Source: Altererythrobacter sp. C41 (GTDB lineage Bacteria; Pseudomonadota; Alphaproteobacteria; Sphingomonadales; Sphingomonadaceae). From it: 64,000 nt of DNA. Made by a program: the position numbers and the translations under genes. Positions 17,583 through 27,042 of the stretch are shown piece after piece. How positions within the stretch are numbered: position 1 is the first letter of the stretch; each line of letters begins with the position of its first letter. The stretch is from positions 28,626 to 92,625 of the forward strand of contig NZ_JAEVFE010000008.1 in assembly GCF_016803135.1 (NCBI RefSeq), given 5' to 3'. The notes beneath the pieces are model-generated. The model was not told the origin of the DNA, did no database searches, and worked only from the letters and a program-made list of their open reading frames with translations.

Positions 17583-20423
17583 TTGGACGGGATCGCCGTG
17601 TCGATGATTGAACGCGAGAAAGCCGCCGGCGCATTCGGCAAGACCGGCACCGGCTTCGCGCTGGCCCTGCTCTGCGGCACCATGCTGGCAGGCGTTCCTG
17701 CGCCGCTGCTGGCGCAGGTGGGACCGGCCCCCGCTCCGGTGCCGGAAACGATGCCGCAGCAACCGGCTCCCGAGACGCAGCCCGAGCAGCCGGTGCCCGA
17801 AACACCGGCTCCCGCGCCGGAAACCGATCGGCCCGAGCCCGTAGTCGCTCCTCCGCCAGCAACCACGGCCACGACCACGCAGCCTGCGCCCGCCGCGGCG
17901 CCGCAGGGTCCGACGATCAATTCGATCAGCGTGGTCGGCGCGCAGCGGCTCGAGCCCGCGACGATCCTTTCGTATATCCAGATGCGCGCGGGCGACACTT
18001 ACACCCAGGCGCTAGCCGACCAGGCGCTGAAGGATCTCTACGCGACCGAGCTGTTCTCCGAAGCCAGTGTCCGCAACGACGGCGGCAACGTGGTGATCGA
18101 GGTTACCGAGAACCCGGTGATCAACCGCATCATCCTGGAGGGCAACAAGCGGATCAAGAACGACAAGATCCTGCCCGAAATCCGCCTCGCGCCGCGCCAG
18201 ATCTTCACGCGCTCCAAAGTCCGCGCCGATACCGCGCGGATCATCGAGCTCTACAAGCGCCAGGGCCGCTTCGCCGCCTCGGTCGAGCCGAAGACGGTCG
18301 AGCTAAGCCAGAACCGCGTCGATGTCGTGTTCGAGATCAGCGAAGGGCCCAAGTCGAAGGTCCGCCAGATCAACATCCTCGGCAACGAGGAGTTCGACGA
18401 TGGCGAACTCAAGGGCGAGATGGTCACCAAGGAAGCGCGCTTCTTCCGCTTCTTCAGCTCGAACACCAGCTACGACCCCGACCGCCTGGCGTTCGACCAG
18501 CAGAAGCTCCGCCAGTTCTACCTGACCGAAGGGTACGCCGACTTCCGCGTCGTCTCCGCCGTCGCCGAGCTGACGCCGGACAAGGAAGACTTCATCATCA
18601 CCTACGTCCTCGAAGAGGGCGAACGCTACAGGTTCGGGGACGTCTCGGTCGACAGCCAGATCCGCGACTTCGACAGCGAGCGGATGACGCAGAACCTGCC
18701 GATGAAGACCGGCGACTGGTACAATGCGAAGCTGGTCGAGGACACGGTCGAGCAGCTCAACGAGCTCGCCGGCACCTTCGGCTACGCCTTCGCCGATGCG
18801 CAGCCGCAGTTCGTCCGCAACCAGGAAGACCTCACGATGGACGTGACGTTCGTCCTGCGCGAGGCGCCGCGCGTCTACGTCGAGCGGATCGACGTGAACG
18901 GCAACACGCTGACGCAGGACAAGGTCGTCCGCCGCGAGTTCCGCGTGGCGGAGGGCGACGCGTTCAACTCGCTTCAGGTCAAGCGCTCGAGCAACCGCAT
19001 CAATTCGCTCGGCTACTTCCAGGAAAACTTCGAGATCGAGCAGAAGGAGGGCAGCGCCCCCGATCGCATCGTCCTCGAGGCGAACGTCGAGGAGCAGCCG
19101 ACTGGCGAACTGCAGCTCTCGGCCGGCTTCTCGTCGATCGAGAACTTCATCCTCGCCGGCTCGATCCGCCAGCGCAACTTCCGCGGCCGCGGCCAGACGG
19201 TCGGTGCCTCGGTCAACTGGTCGCGCTACTCGCGTTCGGCCGCGCTGAGCTTTTCCGAGCCTTACGTATTCGACCGCAACATCTCGATGGGCGCGGACAT
19301 CTACCGCAAGGATTACAACAGCTTCAACTTCCTCAACAACGACCGCAACCGCACGTTCGAGCAGTCGACGACCGGCTTTGAAGTTCGTGCCGGCGTACCG
19401 CTGACCGAATACATGTCGGCGATCGGCAGCTATACGCTGAATTACGACAACGTCTCACTCGACGAGTTCACTTACTTCAGCGACATCGACGGCGACGGGA
19501 TCACCGAGTGCGACCCCGTCCTCGCCGGCCGTTATCTGTGCGAGGCGCTGGGCAAGCGCACGAGCTCGATCCTTGGCCTGACCATCGCCTACGACACGCT
19601 CGACAACCGCTACCGGCCGACCCGCGGGCACAACTTCTCGCTGAGCACCCAATATGCCGGGCTCGGCGGCTCCGTGAAGTATCTTCGCTTCCGGGCGAAG
19701 GGCGCGAAGTACTGGAACGTCTTCAGCGGGTTCATCTTCTCGCTGTCGGCCGAAGGCGGCTTCATCAAGGGGCTCGAGGACCGCGGCCCGGGCGTCGACG
19801 ATGTGCGCCTGACCGACCGCTTCTTCCTCGGCGAGCCGCAGATGCGCGGCTTCGACATCCGCGGCGTCGGCCCGCGCGTGCTGCGCCAGCCGATCGAGGC
19901 CGACGAGGATGGCAATCCGGTCGTGGTCACGGACCGTGACCGGGTTGGGGATGACGCCCTGGGCGGCAATGCCTACTACCTCGGCCGTGCCGAGCTCGAG
20001 ATTCCGCTCGGCTCCGGCGCGCGGGAAATGGGTCTGCGGCCCTCGATCTTCATGGATGTCGGCGCGCTGTTCAATGTGACGCGTCCGATACTCCAGAGCG
20101 CGCCATTCCCCGACGGCGTCCAGCGCCAGTTGCGCAACGGCGATGGCGATCCGCTCTTCATCGATCCGACCGACGAGACGAAGACGACCACCGATCCGAC
20201 CGATGCCGCGGGCAATCCGAACGATCCGGCGATGTACAAGGTGGCGAACCCGTTCCAGGAGGTCTTCCTGGGCGATACCGCCAGCCCCCGTATCTCGGTC
20301 GGCATCGGCGTGAACTGGAACTCGCCCTTCGGGCCGTTCCGCATCGACTTCGCCCACGTGCTCAAAAAGGAGCCGGGCGACGACACGAAGACCTTCACTT
20401 TCAACGTAGGAACCCAATTCTGA
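17583..20423 (+). CDS. bamA: Outer membrane protein assembly factor BamA
   Basis: Essential Omp85 insertase that folds beta-barrel proteins into the outer membrane. 946 residues: signal peptide (FALALLCGTMLAGVPAPLLA), then a low-complexity Pro/Glu linker unusual for the family (about residues 45-105). Five POTRA repeats follow (INSISVVGAQRLEPATIL; KVRQINILGNEEFDDGEL; VERIDVNGNTLTQDKVVR). The 16-strand barrel carries the conserved lid-lock motif MRGFDIRGVGPR and ends in aromatic F (TFNVGTQF). Starts at TTG 17583, GTG 17598 or ATG 17604 are all possible. It overlaps skp by 1 base. Confidence 0.97.
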   Translation: MDGIAVSMIEREKAAGAFGKTGTGFALALLCGTMLAGVPAPLLAQVGPAPAPVPETMPQQPAPETQPEQPVPETPAPAPETDRPEPVVAPPPATTATTTQPAPAAAPQGPTINSISVVGAQRLEPATILSYIQMRAGDTYTQALADQALKDLYATELFSEASVRNDGGNVVIEVTENPVINRIILEGNKRIKNDKILPEIRLAPRQIFTRSKVRADTARIIELYKRQGRFAASVEPKTVELSQNRVDVVFEISEGPKSKVRQINILGNEEFDDGELKGEMVTKEARFFRFFSSNTSYDPDRLAFDQQKLRQFYLTEGYADFRVVSAVAELTPDKEDFIITYVLEEGERYRFGDVSVDSQIRDFDSERMTQNLPMKTGDWYNAKLVEDTVEQLNELAGTFGYAFADAQPQFVRNQEDLTMDVTFVLREAPRVYVERIDVNGNTLTQDKVVRREFRVAEGDAFNSLQVKRSSNRINSLGYFQENFEIEQKEGSAPDRIVLEANVEEQPTGELQLSAGFSSIENFILAGSIRQRNFRGRGQTVGASVNWSRYSRSAALSFSEPYVFDRNISMGADIYRKDYNSFNFLNNDRNRTFEQSTTGFEVRAGVPLTEYMSAIGSYTLNYDNVSLDEFTYFSDIDGDGITECDPVLAGRYLCEALGKRTSSILGLTIAYDTLDNRYRPTRGHNFSLSTQYAGLGGSVKYLRFRAKGAKYWNVFSGFIFSLSAEGGFIKGLEDRGPGVDDVRLTDRFFLGEPQMRGFDIRGVGPRVLRQPIEADEDGNPVVVTDRDRVGDDALGGNAYYLGRAELEIPLGSGAREMGLRPSIFMDVGALFNVTRPILQSAPFPDGVQRQLRNGDGDPLFIDPTDETKTTTDPTDAAGNPNDPAMYKVANPFQEVFLGDTASPRISVGIGVNWNSPFGPFRIDFAHVLKKEPGDDTKTFTFNVGTQF

Positions 20424-21106
20424 TGAAGAACCTTCTCAAGCCGGTCTTCGCGGCCGGTCTCATGCTCACGGCGGCTTCGGCCCCGATGATCCTCGCGGCG
20501 CCGGCTGCGGCGCAGGACGCCCGCGGCGTCGGCGTCGTCAGCCTTCCGGCCGTTATCGCCAATTCCAACGCCTACCAGACGGCGGAACAGCAGCGCCAGA
20601 CGACCTACAAGGCGCAGATCGACCAGGCCGAGGCACGCCGCCAGCAGCTCGAAACGCAGCTCACGCCGATGGTGCAGAAGTTCAACACCGACCGCCAGGC
20701 CGCCAGCCCGGACCAGCAGGCGCTGCAGCAGCAGGCCGCTCAGATCCAGCAGATCGAGCAGTCGGGCCAGCGCGAACTGCAGCAGATCCTGGCGCCGGTC
20801 GCGCTGAGCCGCGCCTATACGCAGGAACAGATCGAGGACCGTCTGGACGAGGCGGTGCAGGCCGCCGCGCAGAAGAAGAACGTCTCGCTGATCCTCGACG
20901 CGACGACGGGCCAGGTGATCTTCGCCGGCGCGCAGCACAACCTCACGCAGGACGTGCTGAACGAACTCAACACGCTGCTGCCCAGCGTTCAGATCACGCC
21001 GCCGCAGGGCTGGGTGCCGCGCGAAATTCGCGAGCAGCAGGCCGCGGCGCAGGCTGCCCAGGGCGCGCAGCCGGCGCAGCAACAGCAGCAGCCGACCGGT
21101 CGTTGA
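20423..21106 (+). CDS. skp: OmpH/Skp-family periplasmic chaperone
   Basis: Holds unfolded outer-membrane proteins in transit to BamA. 227 residues; signal peptide ending near ASAPMILAAPAAAQD. The long helical tentacle region is rich in Gln/Ala (QQRQTTYKAQIDQAEARRQQ), and a Gln/Ala-rich, probably disordered tail (AAQAAQGAQPAQQQQQ) makes it longer than E. coli Skp (161 residues). ATG 20423 overlaps the bamA stop (TGATG), so translation is likely coupled. Confidence 0.92.
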   Translation: MKNLLKPVFAAGLMLTAASAPMILAAPAAAQDARGVGVVSLPAVIANSNAYQTAEQQRQTTYKAQIDQAEARRQQLETQLTPMVQKFNTDRQAASPDQQALQQQAAQIQQIEQSGQRELQQILAPVALSRAYTQEQIEDRLDEAVQAAAQKKNVSLILDATTGQVIFAGAQHNLTQDVLNELNTLLPSVQITPPQGWVPREIREQQAAAQAAQGAQPAQQQQQPTGR

Positions 21107-21131
21107 TTCGTAAGACGAAGAAGGCAGGGCG

Positions 21132-21599
21132 ATGAGCGAGGAATCGGGCGCGCAGCCGTACGACATCCGCAAGGTGCTCAAGGCCCTGCCGCACCGTTAT
21201 CCGCTTCTGCTGGTCGATCGGGTCAATTCGATCGACCTCGGCGAGCGGATACACGCGGTGAAGGCGGTGACCTTCAACGAGGATTTCTTCCAGGGGCATT
21301 TCCCCGGCGCGCCGATCATGCCCGGCGTGCTCCAGATCGAGGCGCTGGCGCAGGCCGCCGCGATCCTCGGCATCGAGACCCTCGAACTCGCGGGTACGGG
21401 CAAGCTGGTCTATTTCATGGGGATCGAGAACGCCAAGTTCCGTGCGCCCGTGACGCCGGGGTGCCTGCTCGACCTGGAAGTCGAGTTCCTCCAGAAGCGC
21501 AGCCGGGTCTACAAGTTCAAGGGTAGGGCCAGCGTGGAGGGCAAGACCACCTCCGAAGCCGAGTTCACGGCGATGGTCGCCGATCCGCCGAGCGACTGA
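21132..21599 (+). CDS. fabZ: 3-hydroxyacyl-ACP dehydratase FabZ
   Basis: Dehydrates 3-hydroxyacyl-ACP in fatty-acid elongation. 155 residues of the hot-dog fold. The catalytic His is in [20 protein letters not shown] together with the downstream Glu, and the N-terminal block is [13 protein letters not shown]. It follows skp by 25 bases. In many proteobacteria fabZ lies in the bamA-skp-lpxD-fabZ-lpxA group; here no lpxD or lpxA gene adjoins it. Confidence 0.96.
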   Translation: MSEESGAQPYDIRKVLKALPHRYPLLLVDRVNSIDLGERIHAVKAVTFNEDFFQGHFPGAPIMPGVLQIEALAQAAAILGIETLELAGTGKLVYFMGIENAKFRAPVTPGCLLDLEVEFLQKRSRVYKFKGRASVEGKTTSEAEFTAMVADPPSD

Positions 21600-21718
21600 C
21601 CCGCCTTCCGCGAGCGGGAGGGGAACGGCTTGCCAAATCGCTCGCAGCGCCTTAAGGGCGCCGCTTTCCCGACATTGCCGGCCGGTCGGAACCGGTCATA
21701 TGCAAAGGACATCACGCC

Positions 21719-21949
21719 ATGAAGGCCGATACGCATCCCGATTACCACACGATCACCGTCAAGATGACCGACGGGACCGAGTTTCAGACGCGCTCCACCT
21801 GGGGCAGCGAAGGCGATACGCTGACGCTCGACATCGATCCGACCAGCCATCCGGCCTGGACCGGCGGCAACCAGCGCCTCGTCAACGAAGGTGGCCGCGT
21901 GGCTGCGTTCAACAAGCGTTTCGGCGGGCTCAGCCTCAAGAAGAAGTGA
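21719..21949 (+). CDS. rpmE: 50S ribosomal protein L31
   Basis: 76 residues: [40 protein letters not shown] and [11 protein letters not shown] are the L31 blocks. There is no cysteine, so this is the zinc-independent (C-minus) form. It has its own GC-rich terminator. Between it and tRNA-His (21950-22320) I see only the terminator and a degenerate copy of a dispersed palindrome. Confidence 0.97.
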   Translation: MKADTHPDYHTITVKMTDGTEFQTRSTWGSEGDTLTLDIDPTSHPAWTGGNQRLVNEGGRVAAFNKRFGGLSLKKK

Positions 21950-21993
21950 CGCGAGACATGGTGCGCGTCGGCGCGCCGTAGTCGTAGTGTCCG

Positions 21994-22014
21994 ATCCCGG
22001 CTGTCGCTGGGATG
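21994..22014. repeat. Degenerate copy of a dispersed palindromic repeat
   Basis: GATCCCGGCTGTCGCTGGGATG resembles one arm of the palindrome at 23569-23648 (GATCCCAGCTTTCGCTGGGATG), with three changes. It sits just upstream of the rpmE terminator. Confidence 0.45.
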
Positions 22015-22025
22015 GCGAAAAAGGG

Positions 22026-22058
22026 AAGGGCGGTCCGGTCGGGCCGCCCTTCTCGCGT
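22026..22058 (+). terminator. Terminator after rpmE
   Basis: Perfect stem AAGGGCGG (22026-22033) / CCGCCCTT (22044-22051), followed by CTCGCGTTT. Confidence 0.7.
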
Positions 22059-22320
22059 TTCGGTCTTCCGCTTACTAGCGCGCGGCCTCGCACAGCATGG
22101 GGATTCGCTCTGAACCGGCCGAAGTCGGCGGCGACGGCGCCGGTCTCCGAATGGCAGCGAAAGAATCTTGCGTTTGCCGGCGAAGGGCGAAGATTTCGCT
22201 TCCCAAACGAGCATCCTTATGCAACAGGCCCGCGCCCGCGCCGTTCGCGGCTTGACCGTGTGGCGCAGGGGCGTATCAGCCCCGCTTGCACGGCAGGTTC
22301 GATAACGGGCCGGGGCATGT

Positions 22321-22398
22321 GGCGATCGTAGCTCAGTTGGTTAGAGCGCCGGTTTGTGGTACCGGAGGTCGCGGGTTCGGATCCCGTCGATCGCCCCA
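22321..22398 (+). tRNA. tRNA-His (anticodon GTG)
   Basis: The acceptor 5' strand GCGATCG (22322-22328) pairs with CGATCGC, leaving an encoded G-1 (22321) opposite C73 and then CCA (22396-22398). The anticodon loop is TTGTGGT and the T-arm GGGTTCGGATCCC. The G-1:C73 identity pair is canonical, unlike the A73 type of Rhizobiales, Rhodobacterales and Caulobacterales. Confidence 0.96.
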
Positions 22399-22445
22399 TT
22401 TTCCCCAATCTTCGCCGTCGGTTGGCAGTGGGACTTCTTCCTGAA

Positions 22446-23510
22446 ATGACGGCATTCTGGACCGAACCGGACTACGACGATCACGAACTCGTTCAGCTCG
22501 TGCGCGATCGCGCAACGGGGCTGACCGCGATCATCGCGCTCCACTCCACGCACCTCGGCCCCGGCGCCGGCGGCACGCGCTTCTGGCACTATGCCGACCC
22601 GAAGGACGCCATGCGCGACGCGCTGCGGCTGAGCCGCGGTATGAGCTACAAGAACGCCATGGCCGGTCTGCCGATGGGCGGCGGCAAGGCAGTGATCCTC
22701 GCCGGCAAGGACCGGACCAAGACGCCCGAGATGCTCGAGGCCTTCGGGGCCGCGGTCGATGCGCTGGGCGGCGCCTATGTCACGGCGGAAGACGTCGGCA
22801 TCGGCGAGGCGGACATGGTCGCGGTGTCGCGGCGCACGCAGTACGTTACCGGCCTCCCGGTCGAGGGCGAGGGTACTGCCGGCGGCGACCCGGGCCCCTT
22901 CACGGCAATGGGCATCTACCACGGCATCAAGGCCGCGGTGCGTCACAAGCTGGGCAAGGATTCGGTGAGCGGCGTCCACGTCGCGGTTCAGGGCGCGGGC
23001 AGCGTCGGCGGGGGCGTTGCGCGTCTGCTGGCGAAGGACGGCGCGAAGCTGACCCTGTCGGACATCAACATGGACCGCGCCGCCGCGCTCGCTGACGAAC
23101 TCGGCGCCGAAACCGCCGCGCCCGACGCGATCATGAGCGTTTCTTGCGACGTGTTCAGCCCCAATGCGCTGGGCGCCATTCTCGACGACGAGGGAATCGC
23201 GCGGCTCGACGCGTCGATCGTGGCCGGCGCGGCGAACAACCAGCTCGCCCGCGCGCATCATGGCCAGATGCTCGCCGAGCGCGGCATTCTCTATGCGCCC
23301 GACTACGTGATCAACGCAGGCGGGATCATCAGCGTGACGCTCGAATATCTCGCGCGCCGCAACAGCGCACCGTGCGACATCAACGAGGTGCGTAAGCGCA
23401 TCGCGCAGATCCCAGGCCGGCTCGAGGAGATCTGGCAGGAGAGCGATGCGAGCGGCGTCTCGCCCGACGTCGTCGCCGACCGCATGGCGCAGAAGCTGAT
23501 CGGACGCTGA
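22446..23510 (+). CDS. Glu/Leu/Phe/Val dehydrogenase (leucine-dehydrogenase-like)
   Basis: 354 residues. The catalytic region SYKNAMAGLPMGGGKAVI carries the substrate-binding Lys and the catalytic Lys seen in Leu/Phe dehydrogenases. The NAD-binding domain follows (VAVQGAGSVGGGVARLLA, then VVAGAANNQLA as VAGAANNQLA), and APDYVINAGGII is a family block. The family oxidatively deaminates branched-chain or aromatic amino acids with NAD+. Size and the GPGAGGTR block fit leucine/valine dehydrogenase; exact substrate is uncertain. ATG 22446 is 47 bases after tRNA-His. Confidence 0.9.
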   Translation: MTAFWTEPDYDDHELVQLVRDRATGLTAIIALHSTHLGPGAGGTRFWHYADPKDAMRDALRLSRGMSYKNAMAGLPMGGGKAVILAGKDRTKTPEMLEAFGAAVDALGGAYVTAEDVGIGEADMVAVSRRTQYVTGLPVEGEGTAGGDPGPFTAMGIYHGIKAAVRHKLGKDSVSGVHVAVQGAGSVGGGVARLLAKDGAKLTLSDINMDRAAALADELGAETAAPDAIMSVSCDVFSPNALGAILDDEGIARLDASIVAGAANNQLARAHHGQMLAERGILYAPDYVINAGGIISVTLEYLARRNSAPCDINEVRKRIAQIPGRLEEIWQESDASGVSPDVVADRMAQKLIGR

Positions 23511-23568
23511 GGGCGGGGCTGTACCCGCCGCTCCGGCAGCGCTTCTGCTCCCGCCTCCCATCTCCCTC

Positions 23569-23648
23569 GTCATCCCAGCGAAAGCTGGGATCGGGTGCCA
23601 TCAGGTCGGACATTGCGGCCAGCGATCCCAGCTTTCGCTGGGATGACG
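23569..23648. repeat. Palindromic intergenic repeat (REP-like inverted pair)
   Basis: CGTCATCCCAGCGAAAGCTG... (left arm 23569-23593) is followed about 30 bases later by its near-perfect reverse complement (right arm 23625-23648). Each arm is itself a small hairpin (CCCAGC-GAAA-GCTGGG). It lies between the dehydrogenase and ccmC. Related single arms occur near 21994, 30691, 44913 and 63887. Confidence 0.75.
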
Positions 23649-23754
23649 GCGAGCTTGTGACGGTCCCCTGCGATCTCCGGGGCAGCATTCTCGGGCGGCC
23701 TTCGCGAATCCCTTGCCCCCAAGGGCGCGGCCTGCCATTGCGCGCGGCGTACGG

Positions 23755-24486
23755 ATGTCATCGATGCACGGCTTCGCCAATCCCAAGAGGTTCCTGTCGC
23801 TTGCGCGCTGGTTGACCCCGCTGCTGCTCCTGAGCGGGCTCGTGCTCGCCGGCGCGGCGCTGGTGTGGGGTCTGTTCGTAGTGCCGCCCGATCGGCTGAT
23901 GGGCGAAACGGTGCGCATCCTCTTCCTCCACGTTCCGACTGCCTGGCTCGGCATGGGTGGCTGGACCGCGATCGCCATAGCGAGCGGAGTCTATCTGGTC
24001 TGGCGCCATCCGCTCGCCGACCTCGCAGCGCGGGCGGCGGCCGTGCCGGGGATGATATTCACGGCGGTGTGCCTCGCCACCGGATCGATCTGGGGCCGCC
24101 CGACCTGGGGCACCTGGTGGGTGTGGGACGGACGGCTGACCTCGATGCTGGTGCTGTTGTTCCTCTACTTCGGCTATATCGCGCTGGCACAGGCCGTCGC
24201 GCGCGAAGGCGGGTCGAGCCGCATTCCGGCGATTTTCGGCCTCGTCGGTGCGATCAACATTCCGATCATCAACCGCTCGGTCGTGTGGTGGAACTCGCTC
24301 CACCAGCCGCCGAGCATCACAGCGGGCAAGAGCGCGATAGATGCCGAGTTCCTCGTGCCGCTGCTGATCGCCGTGCTCGGCTTCTCGCTGATCTTCGGCG
24401 GCGTCGTGCTCGCACGGATGCGCGCGCTGCTGGGCGACATCCAGGCCGAGGCGCGGCTGCGGCGCAAGGCGAGCGAGGCGGCGTGA
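23755..24486 (+). CDS. ccmC: Haem ABC exporter permease CcmC
   Basis: Delivers haem to CcmE during cytochrome c maturation (system I). 243 residues with six membrane helices. The tryptophan-rich WWD motif WGTWWVWDGRLTS is flanked by periplasmic histidines in FLHVPTAW and NSLHQPPS. ATG 23755 chosen; 23764 possible. First gene of a seven-gene run in which every pair overlaps by 1-4 bases. ccmA and ccmB are not in the window. Confidence 0.96.
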   Translation: MSSMHGFANPKRFLSLARWLTPLLLLSGLVLAGAALVWGLFVVPPDRLMGETVRILFLHVPTAWLGMGGWTAIAIASGVYLVWRHPLADLAARAAAVPGMIFTAVCLATGSIWGRPTWGTWWVWDGRLTSMLVLLFLYFGYIALAQAVAREGGSSRIPAIFGLVGAINIPIINRSVVWWNSLHQPPSITAGKSAIDAEFLVPLLIAVLGFSLIFGGVVLARMRALLGDIQAEARLRRKASEAA

Positions 24487-24626
24487 TGCGTGAAGCGCTC
24501 GACCAGTGGGACTTCGTGATCGCGGCCTATGCCGTCGGTATCGTTGCGACGCTGGCCCTGGTCGCGTGGGCCTGGTGGGACATGAAGCGCGCCGAGCGCC
24601 GCCGCGAGGAGGCGCGCCGCAAGTGA
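24486..24626 (+). CDS. ccmD: Haem exporter protein CcmD
   Basis: 46-residue single-helix protein (DFVIAAYAVGIVATLALVAW) with a basic tail KRAERRREEARRK, the standard CcmD layout. It helps release holo-CcmE from CcmC. Starts at ATG 24486 overlapping the ccmC stop, and overlaps the ccmE GTG start by 4 bases. Confidence 0.9.
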   Translation: MREALDQWDFVIAAYAVGIVATLALVAWAWWDMKRAERRREEARRK

Positions 24627-25099
24627 GCGCGCTCAAACCGAAGCACCAGCGGCTCGTGCTGGTCGTCATCGCGCTCGTCGCGCTGGTCGGGGCGGGCCTG
24701 CTGGCCGCCTGGGCGCTGCGCAATCAGGCGAGCTATTTCTACGTGCCGGAGCAGATGGTCGCCGAGCCGCCCCAACCTGACCGCGCCGTACGGCTCGGCG
24801 GCATGGTCGAGGAAGGTTCGATCCGCACGCTGCCCGACGGCGTGACCGTCGCTTTCGTGGTCGGCGACGGCAAGGCGCGGGTGCCGGTGCGCTTCGCGGG
24901 CATCCTGCCGGACCTGTTCGTCGAGGGATCGGGCGTCGTGGCCGAAGGACGTCTCGCGTCCGACGGCACATTCGTCGCCGACAATCTGCTGGCCAAGCAT
25001 GATGAGAACTACGTCCCGCGCGAGTTGCAGGAGATGACCGAGCATCAGAAGCGCGAAGTCGTCGCCGAGACCGAGGACGAGATCGAGGGCGGGGCGTGA
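24623..25099 (+). CDS. ccmE: Cytochrome c maturation haem chaperone CcmE
   Basis: Periplasmic OB-fold carrier that binds haem covalently through a histidine. 158 residues from GTG 24623; the N-terminal anchor is RLVLVVIALVALVGAGLLAA. The haem-binding region NLLAKHDENYVPRE holds the conserved His followed by the Tyr that ligates haem. GTG is in the 4-base overlap with ccmD. Confidence 0.96.
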   Translation: MSALKPKHQRLVLVVIALVALVGAGLLAAWALRNQASYFYVPEQMVAEPPQPDRAVRLGGMVEEGSIRTLPDGVTVAFVVGDGKARVPVRFAGILPDLFVEGSGVVAEGRLASDGTFVADNLLAKHDENYVPRELQEMTEHQKREVVAETEDEIEGGA

Positions 25100-27042
25100 T
25101 TGCGGAGCTCGGCCTGGCCGCCTTGTGGCTTGCGGCAGCGCTTGCTGCCTTGCAGCTCTATGCCGGCGCGATGGCGCAGCGTCCGGGCGGGGAGGGCGCT
25201 GCGGCGCTGGTGCGGCCGGCGGCGGTGATCCAGGGGATCGTCTGCGCGTTCGCCTTCCTGATGCTGCTGTGGCTGTTCGCGATCACCGATCTTTCGGTGA
25301 AGCTGGTCGCGGCCAACTCCCATTCGGCCAAGCCGATGATCTTCAAGCTCGCCGGGGCATGGGGCAACCACGAAGGCTCGATGCTGCTGTGGGTCGCCGT
25401 CATGGCGCTCTCGGGCGCGCTGATCGCGCTGGTGGAGCGGCGCCTGCCTGAAAAGACGATGCTTGCCACGCTGGCCGCGCAGGCCTTCGTCGGGCTCGGC
25501 TTCTACGCGTTCCTGATCGTCAGCTCGAATCCGTTCGAGCGATTGCCGCAGCCTGCGATCGAGGGGCTGGGGCTCAACCCGCTGCTGCAGGACATCGGCC
25601 TCGCGTTCCATCCGCCGACGCTCTATTTCGGCTACGTCGGCCTCTCGGTCGCATTCAGCTTCGCGGTCGGCGCGCTGGTAACACGGCAGGTCACGCCCGA
25701 GTTCGCGCGCGTGATGCGGCCTTGGGTGCTCGGGGCCTGGGTGTTCCTGACGCTCGGCATCACCGCGGGTTCCTACTGGGCCTATTACGAGCTGGGCTGG
25801 GGGGGCTGGTGGTTCTGGGACCCGGTCGAGAACGCATCGCTCATGCCCTGGCTCGCGGCGACGGCGCTGCTCCACTCCGCCAGCGTGCTTGCCGCGCGCG
25901 ACGCGCTGCGCGCGTGGACGATCATGCTCGGCGTCATCGCCTTCTCGATGAGCATGGTCGGCACGTTCCTCGTGCGCTCGGGCATTCTGACGAGCGTCCA
26001 CGCCTTCGCCGTCGACCCGGAGCGCGGCAGCTTCATCCTCGCGCTTCTGACCCTCTACATCGGTGGCGCCCTGGCTCTGTTTGCCCTCAGGGCGGGCACG
26101 GTGAGCGAAGGGCAGCGGTTCTCCGTCACCAGTCGCGAGGGCGCCCTAGTATTCAACAACGTGATGCTGAGCGCGATCTTGGGCATCGTGCTGCTCGGCA
26201 CGCTCTATCCGTTGCTGACCGAGGCGTTCGACGTGCGCGTTTCGGTGGGGCCGCCCTACTTCAACCCGGTGGGCGCGATCTTCGCCGTTCCGATGCTGCT
26301 GGTGATGGCCGTCGGTCCGCTGCTTCGCTGGCGGCGCGACTCGATCGAGCGGATCCGGCGTCCGCTGATCCTGATCGGCGCGATCATGCTGGCGGCGCTC
26401 GCCGCGGTACTTGCGCTGGGTGAGATAAGCGTCCTGCCGCTGCTCGGCCTTGCGATCGCCGTGGGGCTCGCGGTTGCCAGCTTCCTGCCGCTGCGCGGGC
26501 GCAGGCTCACGCGCGTGCCACTGGCTGTATGGGGCATGGTGCTCGCGCACTTCGGGCTCGCGGTCGCGCTGTTCGGCATGGCGAGCGAGAGCGCCTTTTC
26601 CGAGGAGCGGCTCGCTGCAGTTGCCATCGGAGAGACGGCGCAAGTGGGCCCGTGGGAAGTCGCGCTCTCCGAAGTCCTGCCTGCCGCGGGGCCGAACTGG
26701 ACTGCGATCGAAGGTCACCTGCTGGCCAGCTACGCCGGCGGCGATCCGATCGAGCTCGATCCGCAATCGCGCAGCTTCTGGGCGCCGCCGCAGGAGACGA
26801 CCGAGAGCGCGCTCGCGACGCGCTGGAACGGCCAGCTCTACGCGGTAGTGGGCAGCGAAGCCGGCGCCGGGCGGTGGCAGTTGCGCCTGTGGTGGAAGCC
26901 GTTCGTAACCTTCATCTGGTACGGCGGCATGCTGGTGGCGCTGGGCGGCGCTCTCGCGCTGATCGGCCGAGTGATCGACGACCTTCGGCGCCGCGCCGTC
27001 CTTGCGCGGATCGCAGAGCGGCGCGGGGAGGAGGCCGTCTGA
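25096..27042 (+). CDS. ccmF: Haem lyase CcmF
   Basis: Attaches haem to apocytochrome c. 648 residues with about 15 membrane helices. The WWD motif is GWGGWWFWDPVENAS, with conserved His in GAWGNHEGSMLLW and AFHPPTLYFGYVG. GTG start at 25096 overlaps ccmE by 4 bases. The C-terminal periplasmic and membrane parts are intact. Confidence 0.97.
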   Translation: MIAELGLAALWLAAALAALQLYAGAMAQRPGGEGAAALVRPAAVIQGIVCAFAFLMLLWLFAITDLSVKLVAANSHSAKPMIFKLAGAWGNHEGSMLLWVAVMALSGALIALVERRLPEKTMLATLAAQAFVGLGFYAFLIVSSNPFERLPQPAIEGLGLNPLLQDIGLAFHPPTLYFGYVGLSVAFSFAVGALVTRQVTPEFARVMRPWVLGAWVFLTLGITAGSYWAYYELGWGGWWFWDPVENASLMPWLAATALLHSASVLAARDALRAWTIMLGVIAFSMSMVGTFLVRSGILTSVHAFAVDPERGSFILALLTLYIGGALALFALRAGTVSEGQRFSVTSREGALVFNNVMLSAILGIVLLGTLYPLLTEAFDVRVSVGPPYFNPVGAIFAVPMLLVMAVGPLLRWRRDSIERIRRPLILIGAIMLAALAAVLALGEISVLPLLGLAIAVGLAVASFLPLRGRRLTRVPLAVWGMVLAHFGLAVALFGMASESAFSEERLAAVAIGETAQVGPWEVALSEVLPAAGPNWTAIEGHLLASYAGGDPIELDPQSRSFWAPPQETTESALATRWNGQLYAVVGSEAGAGRWQLRLWWKPFVTFIWYGGMLVALGGALALIGRVIDDLRRRAVLARIAERRGEEAV

